Assembly: GCF_022539505.1 (NCBI RefSeq)
Contig: NC_061513.1
Coordinates: forward strand, 182,620,017-182,684,016
Length of the DNA stretch: 64,000 nucleotides
Direction of reading: 5' to 3'
Source of the DNA: Lolium rigidum
Taxonomy: Eukaryota > Streptophyta > Magnoliopsida > Poales > Poaceae
In this document: in pieces, positions 1 to 10,612 of the stretch
Numbering within the stretch: position 1 is the first letter of the stretch
Layout: each line of letters starts with the position of its first letter
Made by a program: the position numbers and the translations under genes
The notes under the pieces: generated by a model
What the model was told of the DNA's origin: nothing
Databases searched by the model: none
What the model saw: only the letters and a program-made list of their open reading frames with translations

Positions 1-607
1 TGTTTTGTTATTTCCCATATAGGAAAAATACCATTTGTCACTGATCATGAAAATTTATCTCTGTTCATGAGTGTATGTGTGTCACATGCAATGAAAGAAT
101 AAAAATCTCTTTGACTTATTCAAATCCTTGCCATCACTTTGTTTTCAAAATATCCAAACCATGATTTGTTACTGTAGAACAACTCCCCTGCATATTTTCA
201 TGTTTATTTTACTTGACCCTTGGTTCTTGAGCTATGTGTTGATTGTTTGCTTTATTTACTTTTGCGACGCTAGACACGAACGAGGGAGAAGTTGAAGGGG
301 AGGATTTTAGAGAAAGTTTTGAAGAGGACCAGGGACAAGCCAACCAAGGCAAGCCATCTCTTGATCTCTGAATGTTGAATCACATTTTGTGATTACTTTG
401 TTGTTATTCTTGTCTCTCGATATATTTTGTGTGGTATCTACTTATGTTGATGGAGCATGCTCACCATGAGCATGTTGGATTCTCTTTGACACCTCACCTA
501 CCATCCCCTTTAGGGAAATGGTGGTCATTATCATGATCTTGGTGTACCCTCTAAGTGTGAGGGGTATGCCCACTTATCTTGTGTGTGTCGACCTCTTGGC
601 ACCCTTC

Positions 608-710
608 TTGAACCCCTTGTTGATGTTCTGCATACTTACTCTCGAGTATGTTGAACCCCTTGTTGATGTTCTGCATACTTACTCTCGAGTATGTTGAACC
701 CCTCGTTGAT
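608..710. repeat. 43-bp tandem duplication in the LTR
   Basis: Two perfect 43-bp units lie at 608-650 and 651-693, followed by the start of a third (694-710) with one change. Each unit contains GTTCTGCATACTTACTC. A recent replication slip within the LTR is the simplest explanation. Confidence 0.9.
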
Positions 711-1808
711 CTTATGCATGCATACCCTGAGCATGTATGTCCCCTTGACCATCTATATTATCATCTTCTTAGCGGTATGATGATTAACATCTTGAACCTT
801 GTTGAATCTTCCAACTTATGTTGTCCCTATACATGCTTATCCTAAGTATGTATGATCCCCTTAACACCTCAATTATCATCCCCATAGTGGTATGATGGCT
901 AGCATCATGTCATTGTGACTCTTAGTTCCTTCATAAAACTATAGGTTGGGAACCCCCTTGGAAAAATACCTTGTTGAAAAGAATTTTTGAAAACCTTGGG
1001 TGAGTTGGACTTACCCAAGCGTGTGTTTATGAAAGGAAATGATCTTGGCAAAGATGGTTGAAAAGAAAATCTTGTTTTCGAAAACTTTGGCGCCTAAGTA
1101 TTCACCCGTGACAATTAACCCGCGCAACCACATTACCCTGGGGTGGGACGGGGCTTAGCCCGTAGTTTGTTCTTCTTAGCATGGGACACCGCACAACTAT
1201 ATAAGGGTAAGGTTACCCCTGAATCCGGATTGTCGTTGGTGGAGACAATAGTATAACGGGAGGCCTTCGGGGCTGACCCGTCCGGAAGACACTATGGGTC
1301 TCCTGGCTTGGCGGTGGAGCCACGCTCAAAGTGAGGTGAGCTGCCATGGTACCGGGGAGGTACATACTCCATAGGGTAGGATCCCGTGCTTAGACGAATA
1401 GGCGAAAGGCTATGTCCGAGTTTTTGTCATGGCATAGTTGATATGCAGGGATGATGCCCACATGATAAATTCGCGGATCTTGTGGGGAAAGTGTGCAAAC
1501 TCTGCAGAGTCAAATCTATTCGAATAGCCGTGTCCGCGGTCATGGACGGTTGAAATGGTTGTTGCTTAGCCTGATGTGTTTTGTTTGAGAAAGTGTTTAC
1601 CAAAGGAAAAAGGAACTTGTTTTCGGAGTACCGGAAGGGTACTAGAATGGTTTGGTTGACCATGTGGAGATGGTCGGAAAGGAAATAAGCTGGGTTACCC
1701 CCTTCCTAGTGTTTTATGTTGTAGAACTCTTTTGAAGTATCTTCTTTAACAAAGATATAGAGATGTCATAGAACCCTCTTAGTGTCCCCTTCAACTGCGA
1801 TGTTGGGA

Positions 1809-1902
1809 TGCTATATCCACAAGAGAAACTGATTCTCTTTCACATGCTATATCCACAAGAGAAACTGATTCTCTTTCACATGCTATATCCACAAGAGAAA
1901 CT
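1809..1902. repeat. 36-bp tandem repeat, about 2.6 copies
   Basis: Units at 1809-1844 and 1845-1880 are identical, and a partial third covers 1881-1902. The unit begins TGCTATATCCACAAGAG. It lies in the LTR and encodes nothing. Confidence 0.9.
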
Positions 1903-2342
1903 ATCCTTCTTCTCTTGTCTCTTTTAGTTAGCATTGTTAGCACCTTTCTTGATGGTTTGCGAGTACAATTCCAAATGTACTCAGGGCTTTGTCCCTGGCT
2001 ATTTACTTGGCCAGACTTGGAGGAACACGACGGATGAAGAAGGAGTTGGCGACGTCTATGCGAGCTAGGAACGTCTTCCCGGTCGGTTGCTCGTAGGGTT
2101 ATGGCAGATGACTTGGGTACTACGCTGCTGAAGTGATGTTGCTACTCTGATGTTTAGTTAGGCCCTTCGAGGCTATTATGTAAGTAATGGTCATGTGACC
2201 TCATTGTAATTTTCTTATTCTGCTTTGTAATGGATGGTGTAATTTGATATCAGTTCGGTTATGTGTTCACGACGCACTGATCATGGGATCGTGAACTGTA
2301 TACATAACAGGGATTTTGGAGAACTAGTCCGGGGTCCCCACA

Positions 2343-3490
2343 ATCTCCCCCCTCCCCCTTGCGAGAGATTCGTCCTCAACTCTATGTTCTCCTCATCTCC
2401 ATGATAGGGTGAAAGATCCGACACATTGAATGTGTTGCTCACCAAGTACTTGGACGTTGGTATGTCGATGACGTAGGCGCTGTTGTTGATGCGCTTGAGG
2501 ACCTTGAAGGGACCATCCCCTCGGGGCTTGAGCTTGGAGTTGTGTTCTTGAGGGAACCGGTCTTTGTGAAGGTGTATCCACACTAAGTCTCCTTCATTGA
2601 AGATCCTTGCCTTCTTCTTCATGTTGAGTCTAGTGGTTTGATGAAGCACGTGTTTTCGATTGTTGCTCTTGTATCTTCATGGAGCTTCTTCATGTATTGG
2701 GCTCGCTTGTCGATGTTCATGTTTACTTTCTCATGTAGTGGAAGAGGAAGTAGGTAGATCGCCGTAGGTGGTTCAAACCCATATACGACCATGAAGGGAC
2801 TTCTCATTGTTGTACAGTGCTTGGCGCGGTTGTAGGTGAACTCTGCATGCGGGATGCAATCTTCCCATGTTTTCAAATTCTTCTTGACAAGGACTCGTAG
2901 TAGTGTGGAGAGGCTTCGGTTCACCACTTCGGTTTGCCCATCGGTTTGGGGGTGCGAGGACGATGAGAACAAAAGCTTGACATTGAACTTGGCCATTAGT
3001 GTCTTCCAAATGTAGCTCATTAATTTGACATCTCGGTCCGAGACAATGCTTCTTGGTACACCGTGGAGTCTCACAATTTCCCTAAAAACAGGGGGGCAAT
3101 ATGTGAAGCATGACCCGTTCGGGAGCATGGTATAAAATGAGCCATTTTAGAGAATCTATCAACCACCACAAAAATTGAATCATGACCATGTTTAGTTCGA
3201 GGTAATCCTAGTACAAAGTTCATGCTTATATCGGACCAAGGAGCATAAGGAATAGGCAATGGTGTATAAATGCCATAGGGGTTGGAAGTGGACTTAGCTT
3301 GTAAGCATGTTGTGCACCGGCGGCAAAGGCGTTCCACGTCACAATACATTCTTGGCCAATAGTAGTGAGTTGAGAGCATTGCGTACGTCTTCTCTCATCC
3401 GAAGTGTCCCATAAGACCACCACCATGCGATTCTTGTAAGAGCAAAAGGCGAAGCGAAGACATGGGAATACAAAGTTTGTTGCCCTTGAA
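2343..3490 (-). pseudogene. gypsy integrase (broken)
   Basis: Reverse-strand reading. The zinc-binding start (QESHGGGLMGHFG near 3395-3440, then the paired cysteines of [12 protein letters not shown] near 3310) is followed by the catalytic core, with [12 protein letters not shown] near 3220, VSDRDVKL near 3035 and HPQTDGQTEVVNR near 2930. The expected first aspartate (usually D-F-V) reads N-F-V here, so one catalytic residue may be lost. The C-terminal part keeps GDLVWIHLHKDRFP and ends near 2350. At least three frame changes separate these blocks (near 3380, 3100 and 2640). Integrase normally inserts element cDNA; this copy cannot be made as one protein. Confidence 0.8.
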
Positions 3491-4991
3491 CAAGAATCCT
3501 TGGTGCAAATAGAAATCATCGATGCCCTTTTCACTAGAAAACTTTGCAAAAATTGGGCCAAAAAAGGTATCAGATGCATATAGGTCTTTGATTTCATCAA
3601 GACCCAAAACATGGAAATCGAAACGAGTGAGTAAAAGCGTGAGCTTGTGGGAAAGAGCATCTGCAACGACATTGTCCATGCCCTTCTTGTATTTGATTAC
3701 ATATGGAAAGGACTAAATGAACTCAACCCATTTTGCATGTATTTTGTTCAAATTGTGTTGACTTTTCAAATATTTCAAAGACTCATGGTCGGAGTGAATA
3801 ACAAACTCTTTTGGCCAAAGATAATGTTGCCAAACTTCAAGAACTTGAATTAAGGCATAAAGTCCCTTGTCATAGATGGGATAGTTGAGGCATGCGCCAT
3901 CCAACTTCTCACTATGATATGCGACGGGTTTACCATCTTGCATAAGGACACCACCAATTCCAAGTCCACTCGCATCACATTCTATCTCAAAAGTTTTAGC
4001 AAAATCGGGAAGGACGAGAAGTGGTGCCTCGGTGAGTTTCTTTTTCAATTCATCAAAAGCGTTTTGTTGTGCTTTGCCCCAAACAAACGAAACATTATTT
4101 TTTGTAAGATCATTCAAAGGGAAAGCAATGGTGCTAAAATATTTCACGAAACGTCTATAGAAGCCGACAAGTCCATGGAAACTTCGAACTTGACCAACGT
4201 TGGTAGGAGTGGGCCAATTGTGGATGGCCTCAACCTTCGACGAGTCCACTTCAATGTCATTGGCGGAAACAACAAATCCAATAAAAACAAATTTGTTTTG
4301 TGCAAAGGTGCACCTTGGTAAGATTTGCAAATAGCTTATCGCGGTGTAAGATGCATAGGACTTCTCTGACATGTTGCACATGGTCCTCGAGATTTTTGCT
4401 ATATATGAGAATATCATCAAAGTAGACAACCACACTCTTGCCAATGAGAGGTCTCAATATATGGTTCATAAGGCGCATAAAAGTTGATGGAGCATTTGAA
4501 AGACCAAATGGCATGACAAGCCATTCATAGAGACCAAGTTTGGTCTTGAAGGTCGTCTTCCATTCATCACCAATTGCCATGCAGATTTGGTGGTAGCCAC
4601 TACGCAAATCTATTTTCTAGAAAATCGTGGCACCACTCAACTCATCAAGCATGTCATCTAAACACGCAATGGGATGGCGGTATCGAACGGTAATGGCATT
4701 AATGGGGCGACAATCCATACACATTCTTTGCGACTCATCCAGTTTAGGAACGAGAATGACCGGAACCGCACAAGGGCTTAAGCTTTCACGTACATACCCT
4801 TTTTCGAGGAGATATTGAATTTGACGTTGAACATCCTTTGTGTCTTCGGGGTTGGTGCGGTAGGCGGCGCGGTTTGGTAGAGGGGCACTGGGTAAGAGGT
4901 CGATGCGGTGCTCAATTCCTCTAAGCGGTGGTAGCCCATGAGGGAGCTTGTTGGGGAAGACATCTTCAAATTCCTTCAAAAGAGACAACAA
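3491..4991 (-). pseudogene. gypsy reverse transcriptase and RNase H (broken)
   Basis: Reverse-strand reading. Reverse transcriptase motifs are MCMDCRPINAIT near 4710, [11 protein letters not shown] near 4600, [17 protein letters not shown] near 4500 and the active-site YFDDILIYS near 4415. A stop lies at about 4618. A frame change near 4300 joins to [15 protein letters not shown] and then RNase H ([20 protein letters not shown] near 3940 and [15 protein letters not shown] near 3790). A stop near 3715 precedes VVADALSHKL near 3670, the usual RNase H end. The order and spacing fit Ty3/gypsy pol. Several stops make it nonfunctional. Confidence 0.85.
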
Positions 4992-5053
4992 AAATACGAA
5001 GGGAGTGTTGTTAAGTTGTTAGTCTCCGAAGGTGGCCCCTTGCAAATGAGCAC

Positions 5054-5770
5054 CTAGTGCAATTTGGTGGATGGGTTGTGGTGCACTTCTCTCATCTCAC
5101 TCTTGGTAGCTATGAGGACACTCTTCATCTCACTCACATATGGCTTGTGACGCTCACTCTCTTTTTTGTGGATCACTCTCTCACCTCTCATCTCACTAGG
5201 GATAGTAGCTTCCTTAGCCCTCGCTAAAGCCTTTGCATTGTCCGCAATTACTTGGCTAGGAGTCATTGGGCGTAGGCTGAAGGACTTGTCGTCGGCCTTG
5301 AAGCTATAGGCATTTGTGTAACCATCATGGTTTGCTTTCTTGTCATATTGCCAAGGGCGACCAAGTAGCATGTGGCACACCATCATAGTCACTACATCAC
5401 ACTCAACGGTGTCGTCATAGGCGCTGATCTTGAACGAGATTGTGATGGTGTGTTGCATCTTCACATTTCCGTTGTCACTTAGCCATTGCACATGGTAAGG
5501 ATGGGGGTGTTTCCGGAGCGGGAGGTTGAGCTTGGAGCATAGTTCGGTGCTTGCAAGGTTGTGGCAACTACCTCCATCGATGATGACCTTGATGGACTTG
5601 CCATTGATTCCGGCTCTAGTTTGGAAGATGTTGCATATTTGGTATTCATTGGGTATTGAATGGGTTGTCAAGACTTTTTTCACCACCAGTGATGGGCTTG
5701 CATCATGCACACATAGGATTTGCTCTTGGTCTTCCAATTCATCATCTTCAAGAATGGTTGCGGCTTGCAC
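5054..5770 (-). pseudogene. gypsy aspartic protease region
   Basis: Reverse-strand ORF of 238 codons beginning just after an in-frame stop at 5771-5773. The retroviral-type active site appears as VIIDGGSCHNLAS near 5580, where DGG stands in place of the usual DSG or DTG. The flap and second half include MLLGRPWQYD near 5365. This protease would cut the Gag-Pol polyprotein. The segment is open, but it is separated by stops from gag upstream and from reverse transcriptase downstream. Confidence 0.7.
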
Positions 5771-5773
5771 TCA

Positions 5774-7118
5774 GGCTTCATATTCACCTTCACTTAAGTA
5801 CTCCACATCTCCATCATCCCGAGTTATCATAACTCTTGTGTTCTTGCATTCAAAGGATTTATGTCCTTGAGCACCACACTTGAAGCAAGTGATGTTACTA
5901 GATCCGGTGGAAGCTTTGGAGGACATAGTTGATTTTGCTCCGGCTTGAAGCTTGTTGTGTTGATGGCACTTCTTGTTTGCTTCGGTGGATCCTTCTAGGC
6001 AATATCACTTGTATTTTTGATGCTTGAAGAGGCATTCGTTGCATTTCTTGCGGCGAAGAAGTTCTTGGACTTTGCACTTGCTAAGTCTTCTCGCAATTGG
6101 CGCTCGGCCCTTGTAGCTTCATGAAGTAACTCAACCATGTTGGTGTAAGGCAAGAATTCCACTATCCTCTTGACGGGAATGTTTAATCCATTCAAGAAAT
6201 TTTCCATTGTTTGCTCTTCTCGCTCATCCACATTCGCACTCATCATGGTCATGTGCATCTCCTTGTAATACTCCTCAATGGACTTGAAGCTTTGCTTGAG
6301 TTGAGTGAGCTTTTTGAAGAGATCACGTTTGTGGTGGGTGGGCACAAAGCGTTTGTGCATGAAGTCTTGCATCTCTTACCATGTGTCAATGGGCTCTAAG
6401 TCTTCTTTAGCATGGTTCTTGTTTACTTCTTCCCACCAAACATTTGCATATCCCTCAAACTCAAGTGATGCCACGGACACCTTCTTTGCTTCGGAGAAGT
6501 TGTGGATGCGGAAGATCTTGTCAACCTTGAGTACCAAGACAAGTATGCATCGGGGTCTTCTTCTCCTTGGAACTTGGGCATGGTGAACTTTAGCTTCCCA
6601 AAGATTTCTTCCTCATTACGGTCATTGCATCTAGGAGGTGGTCTTTCTTCACCATGGTCTTGATGTTGTTGAGTTTGAGGTTGTGGACCTTGAGCATCTC
6701 GATTGTTGTTTCGATTTTGTTGACGAGGAGGTGGTCTTCCATGACCTTGATCTTGATCTTCATTGTTGCGGCGGTGTCGAGGCATCACACTTTCTTCACT
6801 TGATGCTTGGTGATGACTTGATTCCTCATTTCTCTCAACCTCTCGTGCCCGATGATGTAGTCTTCTACCATAAGGTCGATCATCATGATGGCGGCGATTA
6901 TCTTGACCTTGAAGACGTGGTGCCCCATCACATTGAGGTTGAACAACATTGATGATTTGGCGCTCTTGTTGCGCTTGCCTTTGTTCCTCTTCATTAAGAC
7001 ATTGTATTCTAGCTTGAGCTTCTTGTGCTTGTCGTTGTCGTTCTTGTTCTTCAAGTGCTTGTTGTTCATTGCGGATGCATTCTTGTTGCCTTGCACGAAC
7101 TAGCTCTTGATCATGTCG
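5774..7118 (-). pseudogene. gypsy gag, main part with zinc knuckle
   Basis: Reverse-strand continuation of gag after the solo LTR. A region rich in Q, E, R and H (about 7118-6640) precedes the capsid-like part, which has KFTMPKFQGEEDPDAYLSW near 6560, MQDFMHKRFVPTHHKRDLF near 6350 and LNGLNIPVKRIVEFLPY near 6170. A CCHC zinc knuckle, CFKCGAQGHKSFEC, is encoded at 5846-5887. Frame changes lie near 6540 and between 6000 and 5900, and a stop at 5771-5773 closes it. The knuckle would bind element RNA in the particle. Confidence 0.8.
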
Positions 7119-8730
7119 TCGGCTGATGGCGTGTATTTCACACGTTCGTTGGGCAACCCCAAGAGGAAGGTATGATGAGCACAGCAGCAAGTTTTCCCTC
7201 AGAAAGAAACCAAGGTTTATCGAACCAGGAGGAGCCAAGAAGCACGTTGAAGGTTGATGGCGGCGGGATGTAGTGCGGCGCAACACCGGAGATTCCGGCG
7301 CCAACGTGGAACCTGCACAACACAACCAAAGTACTTTGCCCCAACGAAACAGTGAGGTTGTCAATCTCACCGGCTTGCTGTAACAAAGGATTAACCGTAT
7401 TGTGTGGAAGATGATTGTTTGCAGAGAAAACGAGTAAAAACAAGTATCGCAAGTAGATTGTATTTCAGTAAAGAGAATTGGACCGGGGTCCACAGTTCAC
7501 TAGAGGTGTCTCTCCCATAAGACGAACAACATGTTGGGTGAACAAATTACAGTTGGGCAATTGACAAATAAAGAGAGCATGACAATGCACATACATATCA
7601 TGATGAGTATAGTGAGATTTAATTGGGCATTACGACAAAGTACATAGACCGCCATCCAACTGCATCTATGCCTAAAAAGTCCACCTTCGAGTTATCATCC
7701 GAACCCCTCCAGTATTAAGTTGCAAAGCAACAGACAATTGCATTAAGTATGGTGCGTAATGTAACTAGTGACTACATCCTTGAACATAGCACTAATGTTT
7801 TATCCCTAGTGGCAACAAGCACAACACAACCTTAGAACTTTCTGTCACTCGTCCCGGGTGTCAATGCAGGCATGAACCCACTATCGAGCATAAGTACTCC
7901 CTCTTGGAGTTAAAAGCATCTACTTGGCCGGAGCATCTACTAGTAACGGAGAGCATGCAAGATCATAAACAACACATAAGCATAACTTTGATAATCAACA
8001 TAACAAGTATTCTCTATTCATCGGATCCCAACAAACGCAACATATAGAATTACATATAGATGATCTTGATCATGATAGGCAGCTCACAAGATCCGACAAT
8101 GATAGCACAATGGGGAGAAGACAACCATCTAGCTACTGCTATGGACCCATAGTCCAGGGGTAGACTACTCACTCATCACTCCGGAGGCGACCATGGCGGC
8201 GTAGAGTCCTCCGGGAGATGAATCCCCTCTCCGGCAGGGTGCCGGAGGCGATCTCCGGGATCCCCCGAGATGGGATCGGCGGCGGCGGCGTCTCAGTAAG
8301 GTTTTCCGTATCGTGGCTCTCGGTACTGGAAGTTTCGTCACGGAGGCTTTAAGTAGGCGGAAGGGCAAGTCGAGAGGGGGCACAGGGGCCCCAGATGACA
8401 GGGCGGCGCGGCCAAGGGGGGGGCGCGCCGCCCTAGGGTTTGGCTCCCCTGTGGCCCCACTTCATTTCGTCTTCGGTCTTCTGGAAGCTTCGTGAGAAAA
8501 TAGGCCTCTGGGCTTTTATTTCGTCCAATTCCGAGAATATTTCTTTACTAGGATTTCTGAAACCAAAAACAGCAGAAAACGACAGAATCGGCACTTCGGC
8601 ATCTTGTTAATAGGTTAGTTCCAGAAAATGCACGAATATGACATAAAGTGTGCATAAAACATGTAGATAACATCAATAATGTGGCATGGAACACAAGAAA
8701 TTATCGATACGTTGGAGACGTATCATCGGC
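7119..8730 (-). mobile_element. Solo Athila-type LTR with TCGGC target duplication
   Basis: The LTR itself is 7124-8725 (1602 bp). It is flanked by the perfect 5-bp direct repeat TCGGC at 7119-7123 and 8726-8730. On the reverse strand it starts TGATACGTCTCC and ends CGCCATCA. It carries no gag or pol, so it is a solo LTR left by recombination between the two LTRs of an inserted element. Related LTRs lie at 12128-13707 (same strand) and 33233-34214 (opposite strand, partial). It interrupts gag of the CRM-like element. The family resembles the Triticeae Sabrina/WHAM group, from memory. Confidence 0.92.
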
Positions 8731-9266
8731 GTTCTTGCTCTTGTTAGAATTGAGCATGGAGTCTCTTGTTGAAGTCTCTCTTCTTCAAGGCGTTGACGTT
8801 CTTGGTCAAGTCGAAGTCGTGCTTGCTCCGCTTCTTGAGCTTGTTGTTGAAGCACTTGATCATCCACATTACGGTGGCGTGGGTCTTCATTGGAATCATT
8901 ATGAGACGGTGTAGGAGCTCGTGACCTTGAACTTTGAGAGCGCGAATACCTTGAGTGGTGTCTCCTATTGTCTTGCCGGTTGAGTGTTTGAAGGATAGTG
9001 TCCAATGCCGTCTTCATCTTGCTTGTTTCTTGACCTTGTATGGCGAGTGTTGCTTTCAATCTTGGCCTTGAGCGTCAATCTTCTCATGGAGGTCTTGAAC
9101 TTAGTTATTGAGGTCTATCCTTTGCACTTGAGCTCTTTCTTCATAGCTTAAGGTGGTATCTTCCATCATTGCCTCGAGTTCATTGATCTTGGAGTAGACG
9201 GCTTGAGTAGCTATCCAATGTTTGTGCCGCGTCATCGGTAGTTGGTTCCCTTCTCCACTAGACATG
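8731..9266 (-). pseudogene. gypsy gag, N-terminal part
   Basis: Reverse-strand reading from a likely ATG at 9266 (MSSGEGNQLP). A long charged, coiled-coil-like region of Q, E, R and A (about 8900-8740) leads directly into the part left of the solo LTR. A frameshift near 9060-9200 and an in-frame stop near 8745 break it. The start is chosen because it follows the untranslated leader and has the short hydrophilic N-terminus usual for plant gypsy gag. Confidence 0.65.
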
Positions 9267-10594
9267 GTTACAACTAAAACAAGAACTATGTTGTGGGTGG
9301 TTAGGAAAAAATACCAAAAGTGTCAAAACTTGCAAACCAAAATCTAAAAGGTGTTTCAAGTCGGAGGACAACCGATATGTATGCACACACACAAAACAAA
9401 AACTCTATATGGTATTAGGTATGGATGTGGAAAGCCAAATGGAAGAACCAAACAAAAAGTCTATTGTCAAAAGTGGGTAAGATCCAAAAGTCACAAGTCA
9501 AAAGTGGTGATCACAAAAGGCATACACAAGGTGGAACACACGCACGGGACACAATGGGGTTAGCGCGACCAAGGAAAATGAGCACGAACAAAAATGGTCC
9601 TAACGAATACTACTAGCTCGGTGTCATGCTAACACAAGAGAGACCGTGGCTTGGTTGCAAAATTGAGAAGCAACTAGATTTGCGCAAGACGCCTCTCTTC
9701 TCTTTTCTCTCTTTTGCTTATAAGCTTTGGACTCTTTTGTATATAGGTGTCACTCACACTTTTTTTGTTTGTATTTTTCTTTCTTTTTCTCACTATGTAA
9801 GGATACTACTATCTATGTAAGTATGTCACACTTCTTTTGCTTATCTTTTCACAACGAGCTTGCTTGGTAGCTTTGCTCAACACACGCACACCCTCACGGT
9901 CGGGACGCTTGTGCAATGCTTCGCAACACTAGAAAGCCACTCTCGATGGGAAAGGTACGCAAAGGAGGCTAGGGCTACAAGGAAAGGGCAAGTTATACCA
10001 CTTGATGATGGTGGCCGACGATCTCGAACTTGCGATGGTGGTGGGAGGTGTCAAATGAACCGCTCGGATCCTCGGGGTGCCATCGTCGTTGTCGATGTTG
10101 TGGAAGCTTGTGGTAGCTGAAATGGTACTCAAAACCGAAGTCCAAACACAAAAGGGGTAGTGCCAAAACAAAAAATAAAGGTAGCTGTGAAAAAATCGGA
10201 CTGGCGGAACTTCCGGTGTCTGGGGGCGGTACTTCCGATCCCGGGCGGAACTTCCGGTCCTGCCGGGCGGAACTTTCGGTCCTGCCGGGCGGAACTTCCG
10301 ATCCTGCCGGGAGGAACTTCCGCTCGCAATCAGATCTGCGGGCTATTCGTCGATTTGGGCGGAAATCCGGTCCAAAATCCTTCGAATTCAAGGAAAATTT
10401 GGCACTAAAAGTTGTGGGAAGGTGGGGGAGTTGTAGATCAACACCAAAGACAAGTTTCTATTGGACCAAAACCACCAAAAACTCAACAAATCGCGAGAAC
10501 CAACCAAGGCTAATTTGGGGCTATTTTTTGGGATTTTTGAAAAATTTCTCAAGAATTTTTTTGGGGCTGTGGGGGTCAAGTCCGTGGCAACCAA
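9267..10594 (-). other. 5' leader of the CRM-like element
   Basis: About 1.3 kb between the primer-binding site and gag. No conserved protein is seen. It holds a pyrimidine-rich block (9700-9790) and an array of short GC-rich near-palindromes of the form GGCGGAACTTCCGG (10204-10330). The same motif recurs in the neighbouring LTR at 10666-10790. Confidence 0.55.
10204..10330. repeat. Array of GGAACTTCCGG-type near-palindromes
   Basis: Five to six degenerate copies of a GGCGGAACTTCCGG core are separated by TCCTGCCGG-like spacers. Because the core is nearly self-complementary, the array reads almost alike on both strands. It sits in the leader of the reverse-strand gypsy element. Confidence 0.8.
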
Positions 10595-10610
10595 GGAGCT
10601 CTTGATACCA
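10595..10610 (-). promoter_or_regulatory. Primer-binding site, initiator-Met tRNA type
   Basis: The reverse strand reads TGGTATCAAGAGCTCC two bases inside the LTR boundary at 10613. The first eight bases match the usual plant initiator-Met tRNA primer site TGGTATCAGAGC, with one inserted A. This places the 5' LTR of the reverse-strand element immediately to the right. Confidence 0.75.
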
Positions 10611-10612
10611 TA

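Larger units (their letters stand above)
1..2342 (+). mobile_element. 3' part of a Tekay-type gypsy LTR, cut by the window edge
   Basis: No coding capacity is seen. The stretch aligns by eye, in the same orientation, with the last third of the 3' LTR at 50718-54998. Shared landmarks are a TTCGAATAGCCGTGTCC block near 1517, a TTTGCGAGTAC block near 1959 and a CTGGCTATT block near 1998, all in the same order. It ends at 2342 with ACA, as expected for a gypsy LTR. The start of the LTR and its promoter lie outside the window. Two small tandem duplications inside it are listed separately. It abuts the polypurine-like end of a reverse-strand gypsy element at 2343, so which element owns the boundary is not fully settled. 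Confidence 0.75.
2343..10612 (-). mobile_element. Interior of a decayed CRM-like Ty3/gypsy element
   Basis: Read on the reverse strand, the order is primer-binding site (10595-10610), leader, gag, zinc knuckle, protease, reverse transcriptase, RNase H, integrase and a G-rich polypurine-like run at 2343-2370. That is the Ty3/gypsy gene order. Reverse transcriptase, RNase H and integrase wording (for instance [12 protein letters not shown]) resembles the CRM/Reina branch of chromoviruses; this clade call is from memory. A solo Athila LTR (7124-8725) splits gag. Many stops and frameshifts show that this copy is dead. Its 3' LTR is not recognised in the window, because 1-2342 looks like a Tekay LTR in the opposite sense. 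Confidence 0.8.

Noticed and set aside
608..1902. CRISPR-like array
   Set aside because: The repeats are directly adjacent tandem duplications without spacers in a plant LTR.
6423..7493. 356-codon continuous gag protein
   Set aside because: It reads through the boundary of the solo LTR at 7124, so its first part is LTR sequence.
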